Source of the DNA: Deltaproteobacteria bacterium
GTDB lineage: Bacteria > Myxococcota_A > Bradymonadia > REDH01
Direction of reading: 5' to 3'
Assembly: GCA_007693585.1 (NCBI GenBank)
Contig: REDH01000072.1
Coordinates: 1 to 64,000 of the forward strand
Length of the DNA stretch: 64,000 nucleotides
In this document: positions 45,295 through 54,701 of the stretch, in pieces
How positions within the stretch are numbered: the first letter of the stretch is position 1
How the letters are laid out: each line of letters starts with the position of its first letter
Notes under the pieces: generated by a model
Told to the model about the DNA's origin: nothing
Database searches by the model: none
Seen by the model: the letters and a program-made list of their open reading frames with translations, nothing else
Program-made: the position numbers and the translations under genes

Positions 45295-45465
45295 CCTCCA
45301 CTCCCACCCCCGCGCCGCAGCCCCTCTTCCAGCCGGCCCGCCGCGCAACCCCAGGACAGGGGCACCGCCCCTCCGAAACCGCAACACCACCCGCGGCGCG
45401 TCCGCCGGGGCCCACCACGGCCCCGGACGCGGACGCCCTCCGACGGCCCTCGCCCGGAGACCGAC

Positions 45466-47289
45466 ATGATCGGACGAATCACCGCACGGATCGCCGCGTA
45501 CACCCGCACCACCATGGGCGGAGACCTCGCCGCAGGACTCACCACCGCCGTGCTGCTCATCCCGCAGGCCATGGCCTACGCCATGCTCGCAGGCCTGCCA
45601 CCCGTCGTCGGACTCTATGCCTCCATCGTCCCCCTGGTCCTCTACGCGTCCATCGGCACCTCCCGACAACTCGCCGTGGGACCCGTCGCCATCGTCTCCC
45701 TCCTCGTCGCCGACGGACTGCAGCACATCGCCGCCGCCGAAACCCACGACTACCTCGTCGCGGCCATGGTCCTCGCACTCATGGTGGGCGCCATCCAGCT
45801 CGCCATGGGACTGCTGCGCATGGGCTTCGTCACCAATTTCCTCAGCCACCCCGTCGTCAGCGGATTCACCTCCGCCGCCGCCATCGTCATCGCCTCCAGC
45901 CAGCTCGGCTCACTCCTCGGCTTCCAGCTCGAGACACAGTCCGTCTTCGGCCGCATCGGCGAAACCCTCACACGCCTCCATGACCTTCACCCCGCCACCC
46001 TCGCCCTCAGCGCGTCCACCATCGCAGGACTCCTGCTCTTCAAACGCCTCAACACCCGCGTCCCCGGCGCACTCGTCGTCGTCGGTCTCGCCACCCTCGC
46101 CGTCATCACCCTCGGACTCGCCCAGCACGGCGTCCGGATCGTCGGCCCCGTTCCCGGCGGACTCCCCGCCCCCATGATCCCCCCCCTCTCCCCCGAGCTG
46201 CTCCGCCAACTCCTCCCCACCGCCCTCGCCATCTCCTTCGTCGGCGCCATGGAGTCCCTCTCCGTCGCAAGGGCCTTCGCCAGACGACAACGCTACGAGA
46301 TCAACGCCAACCGCGAACTCGTCGGACTCGGACTCGCCAACCTCGGCGCCGGGCTCTTCCGCGGCTACCCCGTCACCGGAGGCTTCAGCCGAACCGCCGT
46401 CAACGCCGAGGCAGGAGCGAAAACCCCCATCGCCGCCGTCTTCACCGCCGCCTTCGTCGCCCTCGGACTGCTGCTCCTCACCCCCGTCCTCCAGCACGTC
46501 CCCCGCGCCGCGCTCGCCGCCATCATCATGACCGCCGTCCTCAAACTCGTCGACATCAGGGAGATGAAGCACCTCCTGCACTCCGACCGCATCGACCTCG
46601 GACTCCTCTCCCTCACCTTCGCCTCCACGCTCCTCATCGGCATCGAAGAAGGCATCGTCATCGGCGCAGGCGCCTCCATGCTCGTCTTCGTCTTCCGCAC
46701 CACCAGACCCCACATGGCCGTGCTCGGACGACTGCCCGGAACAACCCTCTGGCGAAACGAGAAACACTTCCCAGACACCCAGTGCCCCGCTGGAATCCTC
46801 GCCGTCCGCATGGACGCCCAATTCTACTACGGCAACATCTCCTTCCTCAAGCAACGCCTCGCCGTACTGGAAGCCCGGCGCGAACCCGGCTCCCTCATCG
46901 CACTCGTCCTCGACGCCTCCGCCATGAACGGCATCGACTCCTCCGCCGATGCCGCACTCCGGGAAATCGTCGAAACCTACCGCGAACGCGGAATCCACGT
47001 CTACATCGCCTCCGCACGCGGACCCGTCCGCGACCACCTCGCCCGCTCCGGCACCGCGGCCATCCTCGGCGAAGACCACTTCACACTCACCGTCGAACAG
47101 TCCGTTCAGCACGCCCTCGCGCACGGCGCCAACCCGCCCCGAACCCCCGAAACCGAACCTCCCCTGCCCGACAGAACCCCGCGGAACGCTCCCACCAACG
47201 AAGCACCCCGGCTTCCGCTCTCCACCCCGAAAACACCCGCCAACGTCCAACTGGAGCCACGTCCCCTCTCCACACCCCACGAACCATGA
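45466..47289 (+). CDS. SulP-family anion transporter with STAS domain
   Basis: 607 residues. Residues 1-430 contain 10-14 hydrophobic helices with the SulP signatures [21 protein letters not shown] and [20 protein letters not shown]. The C-terminal STAS domain (about 445-560) contains [21 protein letters not shown], with the conserved Asp and the Ser often phosphorylated. The last 40 residues are a Pro-rich tail. SulP proteins carry sulfate, bicarbonate or other anions. Next to persulfide dioxygenase a sulfur oxyanion is the likely substrate, by inference. It could be co-transcribed with that gene from 44282. recQ starts 32 bp downstream. Confidence 0.9.
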   Translation: MIGRITARIAAYTRTTMGGDLAAGLTTAVLLIPQAMAYAMLAGLPPVVGLYASIVPLVLYASIGTSRQLAVGPVAIVSLLVADGLQHIAAAETHDYLVAAMVLALMVGAIQLAMGLLRMGFVTNFLSHPVVSGFTSAAAIVIASSQLGSLLGFQLETQSVFGRIGETLTRLHDLHPATLALSASTIAGLLLFKRLNTRVPGALVVVGLATLAVITLGLAQHGVRIVGPVPGGLPAPMIPPLSPELLRQLLPTALAISFVGAMESLSVARAFARRQRYEINANRELVGLGLANLGAGLFRGYPVTGGFSRTAVNAEAGAKTPIAAVFTAAFVALGLLLLTPVLQHVPRAALAAIIMTAVLKLVDIREMKHLLHSDRIDLGLLSLTFASTLLIGIEEGIVIGAGASMLVFVFRTTRPHMAVLGRLPGTTLWRNEKHFPDTQCPAGILAVRMDAQFYYGNISFLKQRLAVLEARREPGSLIALVLDASAMNGIDSSADAALREIVETYRERGIHVYIASARGPVRDHLARSGTAAILGEDHFTLTVEQSVQHALAHGANPPRTPETEPPLPDRTPRNAPTNEAPRLPLSTPKTPANVQLEPRPLSTPHEP

Positions 47290-47320
47290 ACCACTCCGGG
47301 GCTCGCACCCGGGACAGGAC

Positions 47321-49258
47321 GTGACTAGGCTCCTCGCCCATCGCGCCCAACACCCCCCGGACGACGTGAACCCCAGCCAATCCGACTCCCCCGAACACAC
47401 CCGGAACCACCTCGATCCAGCGACGCGAAACGCTGTCGCCGAGAAGGCCCGGAACACCCTGCAGCAGACCTTCGGATACCCCGCGTTCCGAGGACGACAG
47501 GAAGAGATCATCACCCACGTCGGCAGCGGACAGAGCGCACTCGTCCTCATGCCCACCGGCGGCGGAAAAAGCCTCTGCTATCAGATCCCCGCGCTCCTCC
47601 GGAACGGACTCGGCGTCGTCGTCTCCCCCCTCATCTCCCTCATGAAGGACCAGGTCGACGCACTCCGCGCCTGCGGCGTGCGCGCCGCAGCATGGCACAG
47701 CGGCCTCGATGCCGAGGAGGCCGCATCCATCCGGCGTGACCTCCACAACGAGCGCATCGACCTCCTCTACGTCTCCCCCGAACGACTCCTCTCCCAGCTC
47801 CTCGAACGGCTCGATGACATCGACGTCGGACTCTTCGCCGTCGACGAAGCGCACTGCGTCTCCCAATGGGGACACGACTTCCGACCCGAGTACGAAGCCC
47901 TCGGCATCCTCCGCGAGCGCTTCCCACACGTCCCCCTCGTCGCGCTCACCGCCACCGCCGACCCCCACACCCGGGAAGACATCCGACGGGTCCTGCACAT
48001 CCGCAATGCACCCGTCTTCGTCTCCAGCTTCGACCGGCCGAACATCCGCTACACCGTCGCCACCAAGGTCGACTGGCGAACCCAGGTCCACGACTTCGTC
48101 TCCCGCCAGCAGGGAGAGAGCGGCATCGTCTACGCCCTCAGCCGAAAGAGAACCGAGGAGATCGCCTCGCACCTCCAGAAGGCCGGAATCGCCGCCGACC
48201 ACTACCACGCCGGACGCAACAGCGCCGACCGGGAACGCGTCCAGGAACGATTCCAGCGCGACGAACTCCAGACCGTCGTCGCCACCGTCGCCTTCGGCAT
48301 GGGAATCGACAAGTCCAACGTCCGCTGGATCCTCCACGTCGACCTCCCCCTCTCCGTCGAGGGATACTACCAGGAGACCGGACGCGCCGGACGCGACGGA
48401 CTCCCCTCCGAAACCCTCCTCCTCTACGCCCCGAGAGACGCCGCCCTCGCCCGAAGACTCATCGCCCGAACCGAGAACGAGGAACAGCGTCGCATCGAAG
48501 GACGAAAGCTCGCCTCCATGGTCGCCTACTGCGAAACCACGAGCTGCCGACGACAGGCCCTCCTGCACTACTTCGGAGAAGCACTCCCCGAACCCTGCGG
48601 AAACTGCGACACCTGCCTCGACCCGCCCGACACCTGGGACGCCACCGAAGCCGCACGCAAGGCCCTCTCCTGCGTCTACCGCGTCGAACAACGCTTCGGA
48701 CTCCGCCACGTCATCGACGTCCTCCGCGGCTCCACCAGACAGTCCGTCGTCAACCGAAGACACGACCGCATCTCCACCTGGGGGATCGGACGAAACCACT
48801 CCGAACGGGAGTGGGAAACCCTCCTCCACCAGCTCATCCACCGCGGATTCCTCGTCCAGGACATCGGCAACCACGGCGTACTCAAGCTCACCGACCGCGC
48901 CCGCCCCCTCCTCCAGGGCGAAGAGTCCCTCGAACTCCCCACCCTCCGCGCAGCACCAGCACGAAGCAACGCCAACCCAAGGACACCACGCCCCAGAAGG
49001 AGTACCCACAACACCCGGCCCGGACTCTTCGAACACCTCCGGCTCCTGCGGCGCGAACTCGCCCGGGACATGGGCGTCCCCCCCTACGTCATCTTCAACG
49101 ACGCCACCCTCGCCGCCCTCGCCGAGGCTGCGCCCGAACACCGCGACGACCTGCTCGACATCAGTGGCATCGGACCCGTCAAGGCCGAACGCTTCGGCCC
49201 CGCCTTCCTGCTGGCCATCCGCGACTATGCCGAAGCCCACCCCGACGAGTTCGACTGA
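47321..49258 (+). CDS. recQ: ATP-dependent DNA helicase RecQ
   Basis: 645 residues from a GTG at 47321 (alternative GTG at 47366). All helicase motifs are present: motif 0 ([15 protein letters not shown]), Walker A ([12 protein letters not shown] near residue 80), [28 protein letters not shown] and [13 protein letters not shown], plus [13 protein letters not shown]. The RQC zinc site has Cys in ETTSCRR and CGNCDTC. The winged-helix part and a C-terminal HRDC domain ([20 protein letters not shown]) complete the bacterial RecQ layout. A short Arg/Pro-rich linker precedes the HRDC. It unwinds DNA in recombination and repair. It is 32 bp downstream of the SulP gene, though the functions are unrelated. 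Confidence 0.97.
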   Translation: MTRLLAHRAQHPPDDVNPSQSDSPEHTRNHLDPATRNAVAEKARNTLQQTFGYPAFRGRQEEIITHVGSGQSALVLMPTGGGKSLCYQIPALLRNGLGVVVSPLISLMKDQVDALRACGVRAAAWHSGLDAEEAASIRRDLHNERIDLLYVSPERLLSQLLERLDDIDVGLFAVDEAHCVSQWGHDFRPEYEALGILRERFPHVPLVALTATADPHTREDIRRVLHIRNAPVFVSSFDRPNIRYTVATKVDWRTQVHDFVSRQQGESGIVYALSRKRTEEIASHLQKAGIAADHYHAGRNSADRERVQERFQRDELQTVVATVAFGMGIDKSNVRWILHVDLPLSVEGYYQETGRAGRDGLPSETLLLYAPRDAALARRLIARTENEEQRRIEGRKLASMVAYCETTSCRRQALLHYFGEALPEPCGNCDTCLDPPDTWDATEAARKALSCVYRVEQRFGLRHVIDVLRGSTRQSVVNRRHDRISTWGIGRNHSEREWETLLHQLIHRGFLVQDIGNHGVLKLTDRARPLLQGEESLELPTLRAAPARSNANPRTPRPRRSTHNTRPGLFEHLRLLRRELARDMGVPPYVIFNDATLAALAEAAPEHRDDLLDISGIGPVKAERFGPAFLLAIRDYAEAHPDEFD

Positions 49259-49402
49259 GCAGAACGCCCGCCGCGCCACACCACCGCAGCACGACACCAC
49301 AAAACATCACCCGACACCCGCCGCGCCAGCCCAACCGCCTCCGGTCGACGACACGAACACCCGACGATCCGGACCACCGGAACCCCACCGCTCCCCGAAC
49401 CC

Positions 49403-51181
49403 CTATCCGCCACGCGGCACCAGCGCCGCCGTCGGTGCCCCGCTCTCCACCGGTTCGGCCGCTGGCACCGACTGCACCTCCCGCGACTCGCCCCCGACCG
49501 TCCCCTCCACCGCCTTCCGCGCAGGCCCCACGAACCCGGCCACCGCGGCCACCGTCGCACTCAGGTCGGGGCCCGCCAGATGCTCCAGATACCAGCGACG
49601 CGCCTCGGGCTGGCCCCACAGCCGCGGCAACCGCAGGGCATGCAGCGCCGCCGTCAGCTCCTGCGTGTCCTGGAAACGCTTCGCCGGATCCTTCTCCAGC
49701 ATCCGCATCAACAGCGACACGAACTGCGGCGACACACGTCCATCCTCGCCCAGCCTTCCGTTCGGATCCTCCACCGGATCCTGAAGATGCGCGATCATCT
49801 GACGCAACGGACTCGCCTTCCGGAACAGCTCCGTCCCCGTCAGCAGAAAGTACGCCACACAGCCCAGCGCGTAGATGTCCACCCGACCGTCCAGCTTCTC
49901 CACTCCCTCCACCTGCTCCGGAGCCATGTACGCCGGAGTGCCCTGCACGATCCCCGCCGTCGTCAGCCGCATGTCCTCTTCCTCTCCCCCCTCCTCCACC
50001 TCCCCGCGCTCGGGCAGACTCACCGGCGCCGATCGCAGCACCAGACCGAAGTCCAGCAACTTCACATGGTCGAACGTCATCCCCGCCGCACACACGAACA
50101 CGTTCGCAGGCTTCACGTCCCGATGCACCATCCCCCGCGCATGCGCCTCGCCCAGCGAATCGCAAGCCTGCAGGAGAATGTACCTCACCCGCTCCTCCGG
50201 CTGCCGCCCGAACCGACGCACCAGCGTATGCACGTCCAGACCGTCCAGGAGCTCCATCACGTAGTAGAACCCCCGACCCTCCACCTCCCCGAAATCGAAA
50301 ATCCGGATCGTGTGCGGCGACGACAGCTCCGCCGTCATCCGCGCTTCCCGCTCGAACCGAGCACGCATCTGCTTCACCGCATCCACCCCATCCCCACCCG
50401 ACAACAGCAGCTCCTCCACCCGATCCGCCCGGATCAGCTTCACCGCGACCTCACGGGTCAGCAGCTCGTGACGGGCACGCCACACCTCCCCCATTCCCCC
50501 CTTCCCCAGACGCTCCGTCAGCGCGTACCGCCCAATCCGCTGCACCACCCCATCCGAATCCGCCTCCGCCGACCCCTCGCTGGCCGCCGCGAACAACCCC
50601 ACCAGCAACGCCGCCAGCGCACCCGGAGCCGCCGCCACACCCACCCACGCGCCCACACCGTCGCCCGAGAACCAGCCCACCAGGCCAAGCACCACCAGCG
50701 CAAGGAAAGCGCCCGCACCCGCCACCCAGCGATGCAGGCGGCGCGACGCGGGCACCAGCCACGCGAACACCAGGATCGTCGCCGCGATCCACCCGCCCGC
50801 CAACGGCACGTCCCCGCTCCGCGCCGCCAGGGACTCGTCCAGAGACACCTGCACCACCAGCAACGACTGCACCACCAGGAGCACCGCCAGCAAGCCGCGC
50901 CGACCCACCGGCGCACGCCAGGCCACCAGCACCGCCAGCGCACCAAGAACCATCAGCGCACCATGGCGATATCCCGCCAGCGCCGCCTCCGGAGCCACCA
51001 CCCCCAGCGGCCACGCCACAAACCACGCCGCGTGAACCAGCAACACCACCAGCGAAAGACGCAGCAACCCCGCACGCAGCGCACGATCGTCCCGATCCAC
51101 CGGAAGCGCCGAACGCGTGTGCGACGGCAACGCCTCGCGGAGCAAAGCAGCCACTTCCCTATGTGACGATCCCGTCTCCAT
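49403..51181 (-). CDS. Membrane-embedded Ser/Thr protein kinase
   Basis: 592 residues. The first 210 residues contain about six transmembrane helices (LRLSLVVLLVHAAWFVAWPL; LMVLGALAVLVAW; WIAATILVFAWLVPA; GAFLALVVLGLVGWF). A Hanks-type kinase domain follows at about 218-490: LGKGGMGEVWRA (P-loop), VAVKLIRA (catalytic Lys), HRDVKPANVFV, LLDFGLVL (DFG) and GTPAYMAPEQ. A roughly 90-residue tail has no known domain. Most bacterial kinases have the opposite order, kinase then transmembrane. GGAGG lies 7 bp before the ATG at 51181. It converges with recQ, with a weak hairpin (49368-49381) in the gap. Confidence 0.9.
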   Translation of the reverse strand: METGSSHREVAALLREALPSHTRSALPVDRDDRALRAGLLRLSLVVLLVHAAWFVAWPLGVVAPEAALAGYRHGALMVLGALAVLVAWRAPVGRRGLLAVLLVVQSLLVVQVSLDESLAARSGDVPLAGGWIAATILVFAWLVPASRRLHRWVAGAGAFLALVVLGLVGWFSGDGVGAWVGVAAAPGALAALLVGLFAAASEGSAEADSDGVVQRIGRYALTERLGKGGMGEVWRARHELLTREVAVKLIRADRVEELLLSGGDGVDAVKQMRARFEREARMTAELSSPHTIRIFDFGEVEGRGFYYVMELLDGLDVHTLVRRFGRQPEERVRYILLQACDSLGEAHARGMVHRDVKPANVFVCAAGMTFDHVKLLDFGLVLRSAPVSLPERGEVEEGGEEEDMRLTTAGIVQGTPAYMAPEQVEGVEKLDGRVDIYALGCVAYFLLTGTELFRKASPLRQMIAHLQDPVEDPNGRLGEDGRVSPQFVSLLMRMLEKDPAKRFQDTQELTAALHALRLPRLWGQPEARRWYLEHLAGPDLSATVAAVAGFVGPARKAVEGTVGGESREVQSVPAAEPVESGAPTAALVPRGG

Positions 51182-51337
51182 CGAGCCCCCTCCAGGCACC
51201 TGCGCCCTGCCGCCACACCAGCGGAGGCCAAATCACGGGCGAACCGCTTCCGTTACACCGCCCACGCACCTCCGCGCAAGGCCACGGCCGCTCCCGTTCC
51301 GGAAACGCGCATCACCTCCCCCCCAGCCCGCTCACGC

Positions 51338-54300
51338 TCACGACGCCTCGCATCGCCCGAACCGACAGAACTCACCCGATCCACAGTCCGACGTCCGCTC
51401 GCACTCCATCGGCGGAAAGAAGTAGCACCCCCCGTACACGCACGACTGATTCACCGGACACTCCCCGTCCGAAGTACACCCGCCAGGGTTCGTGCATACC
51501 CGGTTGATGCACTGCAGACCGAACAGACAGTCGCCGGCCGCCTCGCACGAAAACCGTGGAATGCACCGGCCCGCAATGCACTCCGCATTGTCCGCACACT
51601 CCGCGTCCGAAGCGCAGCCAAAAGGCTGACACGACAACGCGTCGCAGCGCCGATCCGCCGGACAGTCCTCGTCCGACAGGCAGGCCGGAACCACCGCACA
51701 CCGACCCACCTCCTCGAAGCAAAGCGTCCCCTCGGGACAGTCCACGTCCACCGCACAACCCGGATCCCGAAGACACTGCGAACCAAAGCACAGCTCGCCC
51801 TCACCGCAGTCCGCATCCGACCCACACGCCGCCGGGGACACGCACGACGCCGAACCCCGATCGCAAACCAACCCGTCCGCGCAGTCCGCGTCCGAAGCAC
51901 ACTCCCCCAGCGGAAGACAACGCGCCCCCAGACACCGCTCCCCCCCGCCACAGTCCCCATCCCCAAGACAGGTCCCCGAAAACACACACTGACCGTCCCG
52001 CCCGCAGATCCACCCGAACGGACACTCGAACGTCCGCTCGCAGGCAATGTCCACCCCGCAGAACCCGTCCACGCAACGACTCCCCTCCGGACAGTCCGCC
52101 GCCGCCGAACACCGAATGCTCCGCTGACATCGACCCCCCTCGCAGACCGTGCCCACCCCACAATCCTCCTCTCCTCCGCAAACCCCGCCGATGCACAGAC
52201 CCGACTCGCACGACTCCCCCGCACCGCAGTCCGCGCCCGAGAAACACACCCCCGCATACCGGCACCGGTCCGACTCGCACACCCACGTCGGCGCGCAGTC
52301 CACGTCGTTCCGACACTCCGCACGCTCCAGACACAACCCGTACAGACACTCCGTCGCCGGAGGACAGTCCCGATCCTGCTCGCACGCACCGGGCGGCACC
52401 GGGAAACACGTCCCGTTGAAGCACGTCCCTCCCCCCGGACAGTCCACCGACGACGTGCAGCCATCGCCTCCCCTGCATCGGCCATCCGGCCCACAGGTCG
52501 CCCCGGCCCCGAGAAAGGCGCACGCCTCATCGTCCCCGTCGCACAGCAGCGGCACCTGACACGCACCGTCCACGCACGACCATCCCCCCGGACACGAAGC
52601 ATCCCCCCCGCAGCGGACCGGCACGCAACGGTTGAGATCGCAACGCTCGGCGACGCCGCACTCCTGATCCACCCGACACTCCGGAACAGACGTGCAGACC
52701 CCGAGCCGACAGCGCGTGCCCGGACCGCAGTCCGAATCCGTCGCGCAGATGTCGAACACCTGACACGTGTTGTCGAAGCAGACCGCCGCAGGACCACAGT
52801 CCTCGTTCCGCGCACAGCTCGTGCCCGGCTGGCACGTGTTCGTGAACACACTGCAGATCTCCCCCTCCCCGCAGTCCGATGACGACCCGCACTGCGCCTC
52901 CTCAACGCACGCCCCCGCACTGCAACGCTCTCCCTCCGCGCAGTCCGATGACGACATGCACTGCGCCGAAACCACGCACGAACCCTCAACACAGAGCAGC
53001 GCCCCGGGACAGTCGCGCGTAAAACGACACTCCCCCGAAGGGCTCACGCACGCACCACGCTCGCACGCCGCACCCGCGCCGCAGTCCGCATCCAATGCGC
53101 ACTCGGGAAGCGGGACGCACGAACCCAGACGACACTCGAACCCGGCCCCGCACGTCCCCTCGCCGCACGCGTCCCGCGGCACGCAACGACCCCGCTGGCA
53201 ACGCTCGGACGACGCACAGTCCGACGACAGATCGCACGTGCCCGGCTCCCGCGCCTCGCACCGGCTCTCCAGACACGTGCGGCCCGGACCACAATCCGCG
53301 GGAATGCGGCACTCCTCCGCCGGAAAGCAGAACCCCAGGACACACTCCTGCGACGCAGGACAGTCCCGATCCCGCTCGCACGCCCGGGACAACGGCTGGC
53401 ACCCAGAGGCGAGACATCCCTGCCCGGACGGACAGTCCGCATCCGAGCGACAACCATCACGCTCCCGACACACCCGCTGATCGCACTCCTGACCCGGATC
53501 GCAGTCCGCATCCACCTCGCAACGTGCATCCGGAAAACACCCCCCGGCCACGCAACGCCACCCGCGAACGCAATCCGCATCCGCCTCGCACGTCACCGGC
53601 TGACACGACCCGAAGTCGCAACGCTCGTCCAGCGTACACTCCTCGTCACTGCGACACTCGGCCCCCGGAAAGCAGAATCCCGCCGCCAGACACGATGTCC
53701 CCGCAGGACAATCCCGATCCGACGAACACAGCGCAAAGGGATCGCAACGACCCGCCACGCACTGGGCCAGGCTGCCGCAGTCCGCGTCCTCCACGCACGA
53801 CGTCTCGTCCACGCACGTGCTCGTCAACGACCCGCAGCGCTGCCCAGCGGGACAGTCCCGATCCGCCCGACACTCCGCCACCAGCTCGCATCGGCCCAGA
53901 CGACAGGTGAACCCGCCAGGACAGTCCGCACCCACGACGCACTCCGCAGGCGTGCAGACGCCCGCCTCGCACACGCAGCGCCCGTCCGCACACCCCGGCG
54001 CCGCCGTACACCCCTGCCCAGCTGCAGGATCGCACGCGGACGGGTCCGCGCAGACGCCCTCGACACAACGCTCACCCAGTCCGCAGTCCTGCGCCAGGCG
54101 GCAGTCCGGCTCCTCCGCGCTCGACTCGGCGCCGACATCATCGCCCGTCGTCCCACCCGTGACATCAGCGCCCGCGGACGACCCCGGAACCGACGCGTCC
54201 GGCTCCACCTCGTCCGGATCCACCGAACACCGACCGTCCACGCAGCGCTCCCCGTCGCGACAGTCCTCGTCAACGGCGCACGGTCCTGCCGACGTGCGAT

Positions 54301-54484
54301 CACTCGTCCCGCACCCGGTCAACGACCCGAGCACAAGCACGAGCAACCACAGGGTGGACCGCAGCGCGCCAGCGTGCCGGTGGCATCCCGGGCGAACGGA
54401 ACACGAGGTCCGGGTCCGCGACCGGGGCCGAGAGGGGGAAGGAGACTGAGACTCTGGCCATGACCGAGACTGAGTGGGCACCAT
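51338..54484 (-). CDS. Giant cysteine-rich repeat lipoprotein (C-x4-D-C repeats)
   Basis: 1048 residues. The only ATG in frame ahead of the repeats is at 54484. It leaves about 45 residues before a hydrophobic STLWLLVLVLGSLTGC lipobox, so a non-ATG start nearer the signal is possible. After a short acidic Gly/Ser linker, the rest is made of nearly forty units built on C-x3-4-D-C...G..C..G.C (examples CAVDEDC, CRADRDC, CVEDADC, CERDRDC). This Dickkopf-like Cys pattern occurs in many myxobacterial secreted proteins. It would form a rod of small disulfide-bonded knots outside the cell. It shares a divergent control region with another giant Cys-rich gene. Function is unknown. Confidence 0.85.
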   Translation of the reverse strand: MVPTQSRSWPESQSPSPSRPRSRTRTSCSVRPGCHRHAGALRSTLWLLVLVLGSLTGCGTSDRTSAGPCAVDEDCRDGERCVDGRCSVDPDEVEPDASVPGSSAGADVTGGTTGDDVGAESSAEEPDCRLAQDCGLGERCVEGVCADPSACDPAAGQGCTAAPGCADGRCVCEAGVCTPAECVVGADCPGGFTCRLGRCELVAECRADRDCPAGQRCGSLTSTCVDETSCVEDADCGSLAQCVAGRCDPFALCSSDRDCPAGTSCLAAGFCFPGAECRSDEECTLDERCDFGSCQPVTCEADADCVRGWRCVAGGCFPDARCEVDADCDPGQECDQRVCRERDGCRSDADCPSGQGCLASGCQPLSRACERDRDCPASQECVLGFCFPAEECRIPADCGPGRTCLESRCEAREPGTCDLSSDCASSERCQRGRCVPRDACGEGTCGAGFECRLGSCVPLPECALDADCGAGAACERGACVSPSGECRFTRDCPGALLCVEGSCVVSAQCMSSSDCAEGERCSAGACVEEAQCGSSSDCGEGEICSVFTNTCQPGTSCARNEDCGPAAVCFDNTCQVFDICATDSDCGPGTRCRLGVCTSVPECRVDQECGVAERCDLNRCVPVRCGGDASCPGGWSCVDGACQVPLLCDGDDEACAFLGAGATCGPDGRCRGGDGCTSSVDCPGGGTCFNGTCFPVPPGACEQDRDCPPATECLYGLCLERAECRNDVDCAPTWVCESDRCRYAGVCFSGADCGAGESCESGLCIGGVCGGEEDCGVGTVCEGGRCQRSIRCSAAADCPEGSRCVDGFCGVDIACERTFECPFGWICGRDGQCVFSGTCLGDGDCGGGERCLGARCLPLGECASDADCADGLVCDRGSASCVSPAACGSDADCGEGELCFGSQCLRDPGCAVDVDCPEGTLCFEEVGRCAVVPACLSDEDCPADRRCDALSCQPFGCASDAECADNAECIAGRCIPRFSCEAAGDCLFGLQCINRVCTNPGGCTSDGECPVNQSCVYGGCYFFPPMECERTSDCGSGEFCRFGRCEAS

Positions 54485-54596
54485 GGTGTCCTGGCTCCTG
54501 CAGACGGGAAGCTGACGACGCCGCAAGGACCGGCATCTGTCCGACAGGATACGGAACTCCAGTCGCACTGTGAAGCCCCGTGACCCATGCCGTGAT

Positions 54597-54639
54597 CGTT
54601 GCCACCCCGTGACAGTCACTGTACAGTGCCGCGGCAACG
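54597..54639. promoter_or_regulatory. Nested palindromes between the two giant Cys-rich genes
   Basis: Outer arms CGTTGCC (54597-54603) and GGCAACG (54633-54639) enclose three overlapping palindromes: GTGAC-A-GTCAC at 54609-54619, ACAGT-C-ACTGT at 54612-54622 and CACTGTACAGTG at 54617-54628. The outer dyad and the middle one share almost the same centre (54617-54618). It lies in the 217-bp divergent region, 113 bp from one start and 63 bp from the other. This layout suits a dimeric regulator acting on both genes, or a hairpin. Confidence 0.55.
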
Positions 54640-54701
54640 TCGGGTCACGCGACGACGACCTGCTCCCCCCGCCCCTCCCGCACGCAGCCACGGACAACGA
54701 C

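Noticed and set aside
49368-49381. TCCGG-ACCA-CCGGA as recQ terminator
   Set aside because: The stem is only 5 bp with no T-run; it is mentioned with the kinase gene but not supported as a feature.
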